Positions 26,879-35,732 of a stretch of DNA of 58,584 nt are shown piece after piece. The stretch spans positions 1 through 58,584 of the forward strand of contig JADIME010000013.1 in the NCBI GenBank assembly GCA_017694935.1, read 5' to 3'. The translations under genes were made by a program, and so were the position numbers. Positions within the stretch are counted from its first letter, which is position 1. The number at the start of each line of letters is the position of its first letter. The stretch is from Candidatus Merdivivens pullistercoris. Its GTDB lineage: Bacteria > Bacteroidota > Bacteroidia > Bacteroidales > UBA932. A model generated the notes under the pieces. That model worked only from the letters and a program-made list of their open reading frames with translations. It had not been told where the DNA came from and did not search any database.

Positions 26879-27676
26879 TTACAGGTTCCAAAGCTCGGAC
26901 AGCCGTTTCATTTCATCATAATCCGTATAGTCCACAGAATGCGGCACTATCGTTACATAGCCTTTGGCCATGAGCCGGTGGTCGGCAGTAGGAGGGTTCT
27001 CTGCAGAGTCTTCATAATTTCCCAACATTTTGTAAGCCTCCATTCCCTCTTCGGGAGCTTTGGCCGTGCATTCTTCGGGCGACAACGGTATGAATTCCTT
27101 TATCCATATCCCGGTCCCCTGTGATGCCATGATGCAGCCCTTTATGTTTTCGAAAGGTATGTCGGGGAAATTGATATTGAGGTATATCCCCGGTTTAGGG
27201 GGGTACTCGAGCACATGCCCTATCAGAGAGGGCAGTATTTTCCTGATTGCGCCCAGATCCACGTCCTGGCTGTGGTTTTCAATGGATACCCCTACGGAAA
27301 CAATTCCATGCAACGCCCCTTCGGCAGCGGCTCCGAGGGTGCCCGAATATATTACCGAGGCCGAGGCGTTGGAGCCGTGGTTGATCCCTGATACTATCAG
27401 ATCCGGATATTTGTCAGGGAAAAACTGTGTCAGTCCGAATTTGATGCATGACGCGGGTGTCCCTGTGAGTTTCCCCGCAACGAATCCTTCCTCGCGGTGT
27501 ATTTCCTTGTAAAACAGTTCCTGGCCGAGCGATACGGCGGCGGACATTCCTGATTGCGGGTATGCCGGTGCGACGAGGGTTATGTTTCCGAAAGGACGGA
27601 GTATGTCCGCAAGCGTGTGCAGGCCGTTGGAATCTATGCCGTCATCGTTGGTTATCAGTATTTCGATTTTTTCCAT
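26879..27676 (-). CDS. surE: 5'/3'-nucleotidase SurE
   Basis: A 265-aa SurE phosphatase. The acidic metal site 'ILITNDDGIDSNG' at residues 6-18, 'PAYPQSGMSAAVSLG', 'GTPASCIKFGL' and 'DLIVSGINHGSNASASVIYSGTLGAAAEGAL' are all conserved. It dephosphorylates nucleoside 5'- or 3'-monophosphates with a divalent metal. First gene of a two-gene unit with lpxB; a TATATTTG box lies 18 bases upstream. Confidence 0.95.
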   Translation of the reverse strand: MEKIEILITNDDGIDSNGLHTLADILRPFGNITLVAPAYPQSGMSAAVSLGQELFYKEIHREEGFVAGKLTGTPASCIKFGLTQFFPDKYPDLIVSGINHGSNASASVIYSGTLGAAAEGALHGIVSVGVSIENHSQDVDLGAIRKILPSLIGHVLEYPPKPGIYLNINFPDIPFENIKGCIMASQGTGIWIKEFIPLSPEECTAKAPEEGMEAYKMLGNYEDSAENPPTADHRLMAKGYVTIVPHSVDYTDYDEMKRLSELWNL

Positions 27677-27693
27677 GTTTTAAAAAATTTGGA

Positions 27694-27701
27694 CAAATAT
27701 A
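27694..27701 (-). promoter_or_regulatory. -7 box of surE-lpxB
   Basis: Minus-strand TATATTTG matches TAnnTTTG; the predicted leader is only about 12 bases. Confidence 0.45.
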
Positions 27702-27724
27702 GCAAATATTCCCCCTTTTTTTAA

Positions 27725-27732
27725 TATTTTTG
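27725..27732 (+). promoter_or_regulatory. -7 box of gap
   Basis: TATTTTTG followed by CAC matches TAnnTTTG and would give a leader of about 65 bases. The surroundings are T-rich, which weakens the call. Confidence 0.4.
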
Positions 27733-27790
27733 CACAGCATTTGCTGACAGCCGGACATGTCGGAAGATAACGTATAAGTATAACAAATAA

Positions 27791-28810
<1,020 letters not shown>

Positions 28811-28887
28811 GGATACCGGTACATCGGGATTAACTTGGCTTTATCTTTTTTGTTGATAAACAATTGGTTAAACTTTTTTGGTATTTT

Positions 28888-28938
28888 ACTGTGGATTTCA
28901 AAAGGGGTAGAACCCTGTGAAATCCACAGTAATTTTTT
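28888..28938 (+). terminator. Rho-independent terminator of gap
   Basis: Perfect 12-bp stem ACTGTGGATTTC/GAAATCCACAGT with a 19-base loop, followed by AATTTTTTT. It is 77 bases past the gap stop codon. Confidence 0.88.
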
Positions 28939-28974
28939 TGAAGTGTTTCGTACTGCGCTGACAGATAGGGCGCT

Positions 28975-29490
28975 ATGGCTGTATTGACTATGCCGGGGCT
29001 TTCCTTCATTCAAAACCTGAAGCCGATGCAAAGCATTGCCCTGTTCCACCACCAGTCTCCTGTCATGTATGCTGTGCAGAATTTTACGGAGAAATCCACC
29101 GCCATGTTTTTTATGTATGAACTGAAAAAAATACCTTATGACGAGCCTGTTCCGGGCAAGGAAAACGAATTTATAGTACATTACAGAGATACATTGTGCC
29201 ACGCACAGACATTCAGATGTTCGGTTAGTGGTGACGATAAGACGATAGTTTTGTCCTATGTGGATCCTGACGAACTACCGGGTGAGTTAGGAGATGTCGA
29301 AGAGTATAAGAATGGCCTTTTAAGTCTTTTAAATGATTATGACGATTTCGATTTGTCGAGCAAGTTGTTCATAAACGAGGGCGAAATTGTGCTGAAGGCA
29401 GCGGATTACGAGGATGAAGGCAGGGATTATACTGATTTCGACTTCGTGTTAGAATGGGACGGGAAGGAATATATCCTTGAAAACCGTTGA
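28975..29490 (+). CDS. Unrecognised acidic protein
   Basis: A 171-aa protein I do not recognise. It has no signal peptide or membrane segment. The first 50 residues are moderately hydrophobic; the C-terminal 60 are strongly acidic and alternate in a way that suggests beta strands ('KLFINEGEIVLKAADYEDEGRDYTDFDFVLEWDGKEYILENR'). Codon use looks like that of the neighbours and the frame is open from 37 bases after the gap terminator, so I accept it as a gene. The start is uncertain: ATG codons occur at 28975 and 28990, and no clear promoter box was found. It is followed by a hairpin. Confidence 0.55.
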   Translation: MAVLTMPGLSFIQNLKPMQSIALFHHQSPVMYAVQNFTEKSTAMFFMYELKKIPYDEPVPGKENEFIVHYRDTLCHAQTFRCSVSGDDKTIVLSYVDPDELPGELGDVEEYKNGLLSLLNDYDDFDLSSKLFINEGEIVLKAADYEDEGRDYTDFDFVLEWDGKEYILENR

Positions 29491-29540
29491 TGTTTTTCAA
29501 GCGTAATGCAAAAATTACCCTTTGAGAAGGCATTTTCTTG

Positions 29541-29584
29541 CAGTGTGCGGATTTTTCATTAAATTCGCACACTGTGTTTAATTT
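29541..29584 (+). terminator. Terminator-like hairpin before bcp
   Basis: Perfect 9-bp stem CAGTGTGCG/CGCACACTG with a 16-base loop, followed by TGTTTAATTTA. It is placed to end the acidic-protein gene. The T-run is weak and the hairpin ends only 19 bases before the bcp ATG, so an attenuator or mRNA-stability role is also possible. Confidence 0.5.
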
Positions 29585-29592
29585 ATATAGTC

Positions 29593-30039
29593 ATGTTGAA
29601 GATAGGAGACAAGGCTCCCGCGTTTTCCGGAATTGATCAGGACGGGAATGCCATTAAATCGGAAGATTTTGCAGGCAGGAAACTGGTGCTTTATTTTTAT
29701 CCCAAGGACAGCACTCCGGGATGTACTGCCGAGGCCTGCGATTTGAGGGACAATTACCAGCGCTTTCTTGCGGCAGGCTATGCCGTGGTAGGGGTGAGCA
29801 AGGACAGCGCGGCATCGCATAAAAGGTTCATAGAGAAGTATTCTCTTCCTTTCCCCCTTATTTCGGATACTTCAACGGAAATACTACGGGCATACGAGGC
29901 GTGGGGAGAGAAGAAGAACTACGGGAAAGTTTCGGTAGGGACACTTCGCAAAACGTATGTGATCGATGAAAACGGGATCATAACCGACATTGTGACCAAA
30001 GTAAACACGAAGGCCCATGCTTCACAGATTTTAGGCTGA
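29593..30039 (+). CDS. bcp: Thiol peroxidase Bcp (peroxiredoxin Q)
   Basis: A 148-aa peroxiredoxin. The peroxidatic cysteine lies in 'LYFYPKDSTPGCTAEACDLRDNYQ', with the resolving cysteine five residues later as in PrxQ/Bcp (PGCTxExC). 'VVGVSKDSAASHKRFIEKYSLPFPLISD' and 'RKTYVIDENGIITDI' complete the family pattern. It reduces hydrogen peroxide and alkyl hydroperoxides using thioredoxin. Length is normal. The next gene starts 7 bases after its stop, so the two are probably co-transcribed. Confidence 0.94.
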   Translation: MLKIGDKAPAFSGIDQDGNAIKSEDFAGRKLVLYFYPKDSTPGCTAEACDLRDNYQRFLAAGYAVVGVSKDSAASHKRFIEKYSLPFPLISDTSTEILRAYEAWGEKKNYGKVSVGTLRKTYVIDENGIITDIVTKVNTKAHASQILG

Positions 30040-30046
30040 GCGCTTT

Positions 30047-31501
30047 ATGAAAAAACTCAAGACTCTCATGGCCGTCCTGTCGTTTTCGGCCTTATTGCTT
30101 TGTTCGCTGCCGGCGCATTCCCAAAACAGGGAAGATTGCGCCTTTATTGTCGGTGACGCCCTGGAACATGCAGGCATCACAATAGATACTTCTCTCTTGT
30201 CAATGGGAGAAGCAAGGCAAGAGAAGAAAACAACCGTCGTCACGATACGGTATGATGACGGTACGGTTTCTTTCGATGCGACGGTGGTATCTGGGAAGAA
30301 ATCCAGCAGCGTGGAGATTGCCGGGACGTCGGCGGACGGGGAGATGGATTTGTCGTGCAGCTATGACCGGTCTTTAAGGATAACGGAACTGAAAGACAGG
30401 CGGTATCCTTACCGTGAAACATGGCAGTACCGTTCGGTAAGCACGTTTCCGGCAAGCAAAAGCATGGTTTTCGACATACGCAAGGATCTTGCGGAGTATT
30501 TTCCCGTGATGGCGGAAATATTCAGGATAGATTCGCTTTTTATCAGGCCCGGCGATGCCGTAGTCATCGAATACGATTACGATACGCAAAGGCCTGTTTC
30601 TGCCGTGCTGACGGGAAAGAGCAAGGCGGATGCTCTGGAACAGTACGGGTTCTGCAAGGTGACATTCGATCTCGGCAGGTATTCGGAAGCGCGCAGGCCG
30701 TTCGGTTCCAATATTTTCGACAATGATTTCAATACTTCTTTCGATTTTTTGGAGGGCATAAGTCCGCTGATAAATTTCATACAGTTTATGGATGAAGACG
30801 ACAATCCGGTCGAGTCTCCTTCGGGTGCGGGCATGGTTCAGTTCCGGCAGGAATTGTGGGAAGATTCGCTCAGCAACAGTGTCAGTTTTTCGAACAATAT
30901 GTGGAAATCTGTGGATGTGGAGTTTCGGGGATGCCGTTTTTCATCTATTAAAGAGTCGGTGTGGATTGATGAAGGATATGAAAATTATTCCATAAATATC
31001 AATGCCGTGGCAGACGACGCAGGTGTGACTGCCCATGGCCTGAGCGGTTATGCCGTGATGGCTTCACCGTCTTCCGTATATGCGGCCGCATATGGCAAGG
31101 ATGCCAAGTATGTGCCTATCACGGACTTCCTGTCGATGGGGCGTTTCGGGCTGTACTGGTCCACAATGAGGGAACGGAACGGCAACATGGTTTATCAGGC
31201 CTCGTTCAGGGGATATGACGATGACGACCGAGTGGTATGTTACATGGGATTTTCCGACATGGTCATAAGATATTCCGGCAAATCCGGCGTGGTAAAGGAT
31301 GTGTACTATTACGGCACGGACGGGGAGCCGGCCCTGCATGCCAAATATCGTTGCGCCCGCATATCCACGCGATTCAGTTCTGCCGGCAAACCGCTTTCTT
31401 TGGGGCTTTACGATACCGGAGGCGAGCTGATACGGGTGATACCTTACAAGGAATACGCCCCGGAGGATTACCAGTTCTATAACCCCGAGTTGGAACCATA
31501 A
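30047..31501 (+). CDS. Unrecognised secreted protein
   Basis: A 484-aa protein with a clear signal peptide (MKKLKTLMAVLSFSALLLCSLPAHS, cleavage near residue 25-26). No motif I recognise. Features seen: a beta-rich N-terminal domain ('KTTVVTIRYDDGTVSFDATVVSGKKSSSVEI'), many acidic and aromatic residues ('ENYSININAVADDAG', 'ASFRGYDDDDRVVCYMGFSD') and a C-terminal stretch ending 'EYAPEDYQFYNPELEP'. It is likely periplasmic or surface-exposed. It follows bcp by 7 bases and precedes a secreted GH29 fucosidase by 12, so the three may be one transcript. A role in handling the fucosidase's substrate is only a guess. Confidence 0.6.
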   Translation: MKKLKTLMAVLSFSALLLCSLPAHSQNREDCAFIVGDALEHAGITIDTSLLSMGEARQEKKTTVVTIRYDDGTVSFDATVVSGKKSSSVEIAGTSADGEMDLSCSYDRSLRITELKDRRYPYRETWQYRSVSTFPASKSMVFDIRKDLAEYFPVMAEIFRIDSLFIRPGDAVVIEYDYDTQRPVSAVLTGKSKADALEQYGFCKVTFDLGRYSEARRPFGSNIFDNDFNTSFDFLEGISPLINFIQFMDEDDNPVESPSGAGMVQFRQELWEDSLSNSVSFSNNMWKSVDVEFRGCRFSSIKESVWIDEGYENYSININAVADDAGVTAHGLSGYAVMASPSSVYAAAYGKDAKYVPITDFLSMGRFGLYWSTMRERNGNMVYQASFRGYDDDDRVVCYMGFSDMVIRYSGKSGVVKDVYYYGTDGEPALHAKYRCARISTRFSSAGKPLSLGLYDTGGELIRVIPYKEYAPEDYQFYNPELEP

Positions 31502-31513
31502 AATATATTATTT

Positions 31514-32986
31514 ATGAAAAACAGTCATTCCCTTCTTTTTGCAGGACTTGTCTTAGTGACGCTTTCAGTGTCATGCTCGTATGCTGCCAAGGCTCCTGAG
31601 CCTGTGCTTCCTGTCCCTACGGTACAACAGGTTGAATGGCAGCAGATGGAAAGGTATGCTTTCATCCATTACGGGCTAAATACATATACGGATGCCGAGT
31701 GGGGGTACGGTAACGTTTCCCCTGAGGTGTTCGCTCCAGAAAAACCCGACTGCCGCCAATGGGCGAGGGTGCTTGCCGGAGCGGGAATGAAAGGCGTAAT
31801 ATTGACAGCCAAACATCATGACGGGTTTTGCCTGTGGCCTTGCACGGGGACTGATTACGATATAGCATCGTCCCCTTATAAAGGAGGCAAGGGAGATTTG
31901 GTCAAGGAACTTTCCGAAGCATGCCGGGAATACGGCCTGCGTTTCGGTGTCTATGTCTCTCCGTGGGACAGGAACAGAAGCGATTACGGTACGGAAAGCT
32001 ATGTCGGATATTACCGGTCGCAGCTGAAAGAACTTTTGTCCGGCGGGTACGGGGATATCTTCGAGGTCTGGCTGGACGGAGCAAATGGCGGGGACGGCTG
32101 GTACGGAGGTGCGGATGAAACGAGGACGATAGACAGGAGGACTTATTATGATTTCCCTGCAATAGATTCATTGATACTTGCATTGCAGCCGGATGCGATA
32201 ATCTTTTCCGACGGGGGGCCGGGCTGCCGTTGGGTGGGCAACGAGCGCGGCATTGCAGGCGAGACCAACTGGTCTTTCCTGAAGGGAGCCGAGGTTTATC
32301 CGGGATACCCTCGCTTTCAGGAGTTGCCCTCAGGCCATGAAGACGGTGATGCATGGATTCCGGCGGAATGCGATGTGTCCATACGTCCGGGTTGGTTCTG
32401 GCATGCCGATGAAGACACATTGGTGAAGACTCCGGAGCAGTTGCTCGATCTTTATTTCAAGAGTGTGGGACGGAATGCCAATTTTCTGTTGAATGTGCCT
32501 GTGAACAGGGACGGCCTGATATCAGGGGCGGATTCGGCTAGCTTGTACGGCTTCAATGAGTTGCTGGCAAGGGAATTCCCGTGCAACCTGCTGCAGGGAA
32601 GCAATGTGACTGTAAATGTTTCTTCGGAAAGAGGCCGTGATTTCAGGGCGGAAAACATGACGGACGGTGACGTTGATACGTATTGGTCTGTCCCGGACGG
32701 GACTGGCGCGGCTTATGCGGAGTTCGTTTTCGGTGTTCCTGAAAGGCTGGACAAGATGGTGCTTCAGGAATATATCCCTTTGGGGCAACGGGTCGTCGAT
32801 TTCGATGTCGAATATCTTTCCGATGGAAAATGGTTGCCGCTCGATTGCGGGGAAGAGACTTCTACCATAGGGTACAAGAGGATCCTGCGTTTTGCGCCTG
32901 TGACGGCCGATGGTGTCCGGGTGATATTCAAAGAATCCCGCGGCCCTGTGTGCGTCAGCGCTGTCGAAGCATTTCTTCGGCACTGA
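31514..32986 (+). CDS. Secreted alpha-L-fucosidase, GH29
   Basis: A 490-aa GH29 fucosidase. A signal peptide with a possible lipobox (SVSC, ~20) is followed by the catalytic barrel: 'YAFIHYGLNTYTDAEWG', 'GVILTAKHHDGFCLWPC', the nucleophile Asp in 'FEVWLDGANG', and 'ECDVSIRPGWFWH'. This layout (WLDGANG, IRPGWFWH) fits the linkage-selective GH29-B type acting on alpha-1,3/1,4-fucosides of Lewis antigens. The C-terminal ~140 residues ('FRAENMTDGDVDTYWS') form an F5/8 type C carbohydrate-binding-like module. No SusC/D pair is nearby, so it is not in a visible polysaccharide utilisation locus. Its 3' end overlaps the convergent gene by 32 bases. Confidence 0.88.
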   Translation: MKNSHSLLFAGLVLVTLSVSCSYAAKAPEPVLPVPTVQQVEWQQMERYAFIHYGLNTYTDAEWGYGNVSPEVFAPEKPDCRQWARVLAGAGMKGVILTAKHHDGFCLWPCTGTDYDIASSPYKGGKGDLVKELSEACREYGLRFGVYVSPWDRNRSDYGTESYVGYYRSQLKELLSGGYGDIFEVWLDGANGGDGWYGGADETRTIDRRTYYDFPAIDSLILALQPDAIIFSDGGPGCRWVGNERGIAGETNWSFLKGAEVYPGYPRFQELPSGHEDGDAWIPAECDVSIRPGWFWHADEDTLVKTPEQLLDLYFKSVGRNANFLLNVPVNRDGLISGADSASLYGFNELLAREFPCNLLQGSNVTVNVSSERGRDFRAENMTDGDVDTYWSVPDGTGAAYAEFVFGVPERLDKMVLQEYIPLGQRVVDFDVEYLSDGKWLPLDCGEETSTIGYKRILRFAPVTADGVRVIFKESRGPVCVSAVEAFLRH

Positions 32987-33653
32987 TTACTGGCTTGGGG
33001 ACGGACGATTTGTAAACACGGGGATCGAAGTTTTTCTCCCAAAATACAGTCTCGTCGAATGATTCCGGTTTCCCCGGCGGTATCGGCATATACCATAACC
33101 CGTTCATCATAGGCTTGGCCTTGGGGTTGTATGCCGCGCTTCCTCCTAAGAGGAGTCTGGCTATTGTCCATGCTATCCGTTCTCCTTTGGACATGGAAGC
33201 TACTCTTTTTTCGTAAGCAAGATCACGGCCGAGCAATTCATCTATGCGCTCCAGCGCCTGTTCCGTGGTGAGAGGCCCGAACTGTTCTTCGGTTTCCGGG
33301 ATTGAAAGGAGGATGGGCAGCATCTTTTCCTTTATAAGGTCCCTGTCTGTGCCGGCATCGGTAATTCCCGAGAGCGTTTCGTCGTTGTAGAGTTTTTCAA
33401 GGAAGGACAGTTTTTCTTCCCAGCTGGCGCGCATGGCTTCCAGTTCAGGTATGATGTATCCGGCCGCGTTTATAAGCGAGTCCCTGCCTTTTTCATCGAG
33501 CAGTCCGAACATGTATGCTTTCGTGGCAAGGTCGCGGATGTCCGCACGCAATACCGCCGGCCTGTCTGTGATTGTATCCTGACAGGCCGCCCTTACTGTG
33601 TGCGATAAGATGAAAACCGCTGTCAATAAAACATATATTGCCTTCCTGCGCAT
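32955..33653 (-). CDS. Unrecognised secreted helical protein
   Basis: A 232-aa protein with a signal peptide (MRRKAIYVLLTAVFILSHTVRA, cleavage near 22). I start it at the MRRK methionine rather than the 6-codon-longer form in the ORF track, because this gives a normal signal sequence. The mature part is helical and acidic, then ends with an unusual Pro/Trp/aromatic-rich stretch ('MNGLWYMPIPPGKPESFDETVFWEKNFDPRVYK'). It does not match a family I know. It overlaps the fucosidase gene tail-to-tail by 32 bases and is divergent from the BRO gene, with fewer than 90 bases between the starts. Confidence 0.6.
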   Translation of the reverse strand: MRRKAIYVLLTAVFILSHTVRAACQDTITDRPAVLRADIRDLATKAYMFGLLDEKGRDSLINAAGYIIPELEAMRASWEEKLSFLEKLYNDETLSGITDAGTDRDLIKEKMLPILLSIPETEEQFGPLTTEQALERIDELLGRDLAYEKRVASMSKGERIAWTIARLLLGGSAAYNPKAKPMMNGLWYMPIPPGKPESFDETVFWEKNFDPRVYKSSVPKPVISAEEMLRQR

Positions 33654-33690
33654 GGCCGTCAGACAAAACAATAAATATGCCAGACAAACT

Positions 33691-33721
33691 ATTGTATAAT
33701 TCTAAGGACTTTGTAACTTTG
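33691..33721 (+). promoter_or_regulatory. Promoter of the BRO-N gene
   Basis: ATTG (33691-33694), 19 bases, then TAACTTTG (33714-33721): the best -33/-7 pair in the window for Bacteroidetes sigma. The predicted leader before the ATG at 33740 is about 14 bases. Confidence 0.65.
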
Positions 33722-33739
33722 TATGAAAGATTGAGCAGA

Positions 33740-34580
33740 ATGACAAATACACAGAATGTACAGTTGTATAATGACCAGCAAATCAGAACTGCATGGGATA
33801 GTGAGGAAGAAAAGTGGTATTTTTCAATCATCGACGTTGTTAAAATACTGACTGACAGCAAAGACCCTTCAGGATACTGGCGGAAGTTAAAACAGCGTTT
33901 GAAAGAGGAAGGAAATGAAACCGTGACGAATTGTCACGGTTTGAAAATGCTTGCTCCGGATGGCAGGATGCGGCTGACAGACGTGGCTGACCAAGAGCAA
34001 CTTTTTCGCCTTATCCAGTCCATACCATCCCCTAAGGCGGAACCGTTCAAACGATGGATGGCGCAGGTGGCAAGCGAAAGAATGGACGAGGTGCAAGATC
34101 CGGAACTTGCAATAGACCGGGCTATGGATTATTATCGTAGAAAAGGTTATGGCGAAAAATGGATAGAACAACGTATGCAAGGAAAGGCTACGAGAAAAGC
34201 CTTGACGGATGAATGGCGAAGATGCGGGGTAAAAGACAATCAGTTTGCCATGCTCACGGATATACTTACCAAAGAATGGTCCGGTTTTACTACAAAAGAA
34301 TATAAACGTTTCAAAGGTTTGAAAAAAGAGAATCTACGTGATAATATGACTAATCTTGAAACGGCGGTAAATACGCTTGCTGAAGCTTTTACTACAGAGT
34401 TGTCAAAGAAACATAATCCTAAAAATATAGAACAGAAAGGTTGCCAAGACTGGAGGCGGTGTGGCAAGGGAAACACGGGAGAAGATGGAGAAACAGCTTG
34501 GCCGAAGTATAGTTTCTTCCAAAAATGCCAAATACTTGAAACCCCCGGATGGTAATTCCGATGAAATAGAAAATCAATAA
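33740..34580 (+). pseudogene. BRO-N antirepressor-like gene, C-terminal frameshift
   Basis: A BRO-N domain protein of the phage antirepressor type common in Bacteroidales ('MTNTQNVQLYNDQQIRTAWDSEEEKWYFSIIDVVKILTDSKDPSGYW', 'SIPSPKAEPFKRWMAQVASERMDEVQDPELAIDRAMDYY', 'GFTTKEYKRFKGLKKENLRDNMTN'). The start is the ATG at 33740, not the 34-codon-longer ORF. The annotated frame ends at 34555 with an unrelated tail ('GCQDWRRCGKGN...'). One base off, the expected family tail is intact to a TAA at 34578-34580: 'VAKTGGGVARETREKMEKQLGRSIVSSKNAKYLK'. One extra G in AAAGG at 34439-34440 explains it. The DNA-binding part is complete, so partial function is possible; a sequencing error is the alternative. 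Confidence 0.8.
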
Positions 34581-34639
34581 AATATATCGGTGTAATAGCA
34601 GGCCGTATGGCGTGTTGCCGGATTATTTAAAAGTTAATT

Positions 34640-35659
34640 ATGAATCTGGAAAATTTTCTCAATATACTGAAGATCGATTCGTCTTCCGGAAAGGAGCGGA
34701 GGCTTGCGGAATACTGTGCGTACGGTTTCGCGACGGGGAAATCGGTCTCGGAAATATATGAAGTGGGGGACGGTACCCTGAACGTGTATATCAAATGGGG
34801 GGAGCCGCGACTGGTTTTCTGTACCCATCTCGATACGGTTCCACCTTATATCCCGCCCGTAGTGGAGCGGTTGCCGGACGGGGATGTGAAGATTTCCGGA
34901 CGCGGGAGCTGTGATGCGAAAGGACAGATATTTTCGATGTACAATGCGTGTGTGGAACTTGAAAATGAAGGATATACGGATTTCGGGCTTTTGCTTGTGT
35001 CCGGGGAGGAGACCGGTTCGAAAGGAGCCAAGACGGTGGACGGGCAGATTTCCGGCGGGGAATACCTGATAGTAGGAGAACCTACAGATTCCAGGATGGT
35101 ATCGGCCGGAAAAGGCACCAAATCTTTCCGCGTGACTATAAAGGGCGTAAGTTCCCATTCAGGCTATCCGGAGCATGGAGACAGTGCCGTCATGCGTTTC
35201 GTGGATTTCATGAACAGGCTCGGAGCAGTGGAATTTCCGGCGGATCCCGTATTGGGCGACACTACATACAATGTGGGAGAGCTTGAAAGCCCCAATTCGC
35301 AGAATATCCTGAGCGACAGGCTGACTTTCCGCATATATTTCCGCACTACATTCGCAAGCGACAGCATGGTCTGCAAGGTCATGGAGTCATTCGCGGACGA
35401 TATGACGGAGGTGACGGCGTTCGGGGGCGATACTCCTTCCGAATACATGGTGTTGCCGGGTTTCGAAACCAAGACAGTGGCTTTCGGAAACGATGCCCCT
35501 CATATAAACAATTTCAGGCACAAGATGCTGTGCGGTCCGGGCTCGATATTGACAGCCCACACGGACAATGAGCATATATTGCTGAGCGACCTGCGCAAGG
35601 CCAAGGACAATTATGTGTCCATCTATAAAAGGCTTGTGGGGCGCAAGGCGGACGAATAA
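34640..35659 (+). CDS. dapE: M20 deacylase, likely succinyl-DAP desuccinylase
   Basis: A 339-aa M20 family metallohydrolase. Zinc ligands are in 'LVFCTHLDTVPPYIPP' (His), 'SGRGSCDAKGQ' (Asp) and 'LVSGEETGSKGAK' (the catalytic Glu pair), then 'IVGEPTDSRM' and the C-terminal His in 'GPGSILTAHTDNEHILLSDL'. Sequence alone could also fit acetylornithine or acetyl-lysine deacetylases. Its place at the head of a run of asd, lysC, dapB, dapA, dapD and an aminotransferase makes N-succinyl-LL-diaminopimelate desuccinylase the best call. It is slightly shorter than E. coli DapE (375). No -7 box was found upstream. Confidence 0.8.
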   Translation: MNLENFLNILKIDSSSGKERRLAEYCAYGFATGKSVSEIYEVGDGTLNVYIKWGEPRLVFCTHLDTVPPYIPPVVERLPDGDVKISGRGSCDAKGQIFSMYNACVELENEGYTDFGLLLVSGEETGSKGAKTVDGQISGGEYLIVGEPTDSRMVSAGKGTKSFRVTIKGVSSHSGYPEHGDSAVMRFVDFMNRLGAVEFPADPVLGDTTYNVGELESPNSQNILSDRLTFRIYFRTTFASDSMVCKVMESFADDMTEVTAFGGDTPSEYMVLPGFETKTVAFGNDAPHINNFRHKMLCGPGSILTAHTDNEHILLSDLRKAKDNYVSIYKRLVGRKADE

Positions 35660-35732
35660 AATGAGTGTCCGTGTATTTCCTGTCATGTGTCAGGCGCAAG
35701 GCGGACAATGCGTGTTAAATAATTTTAATAAA

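Noticed and set aside
33638-33739. 34-residue N-terminal extension of the BRO-N gene
   Set aside because: It contains the promoter (ATTG-N19-TAACTTTG) and does not match the family N-terminus, which starts at MTNTQ.
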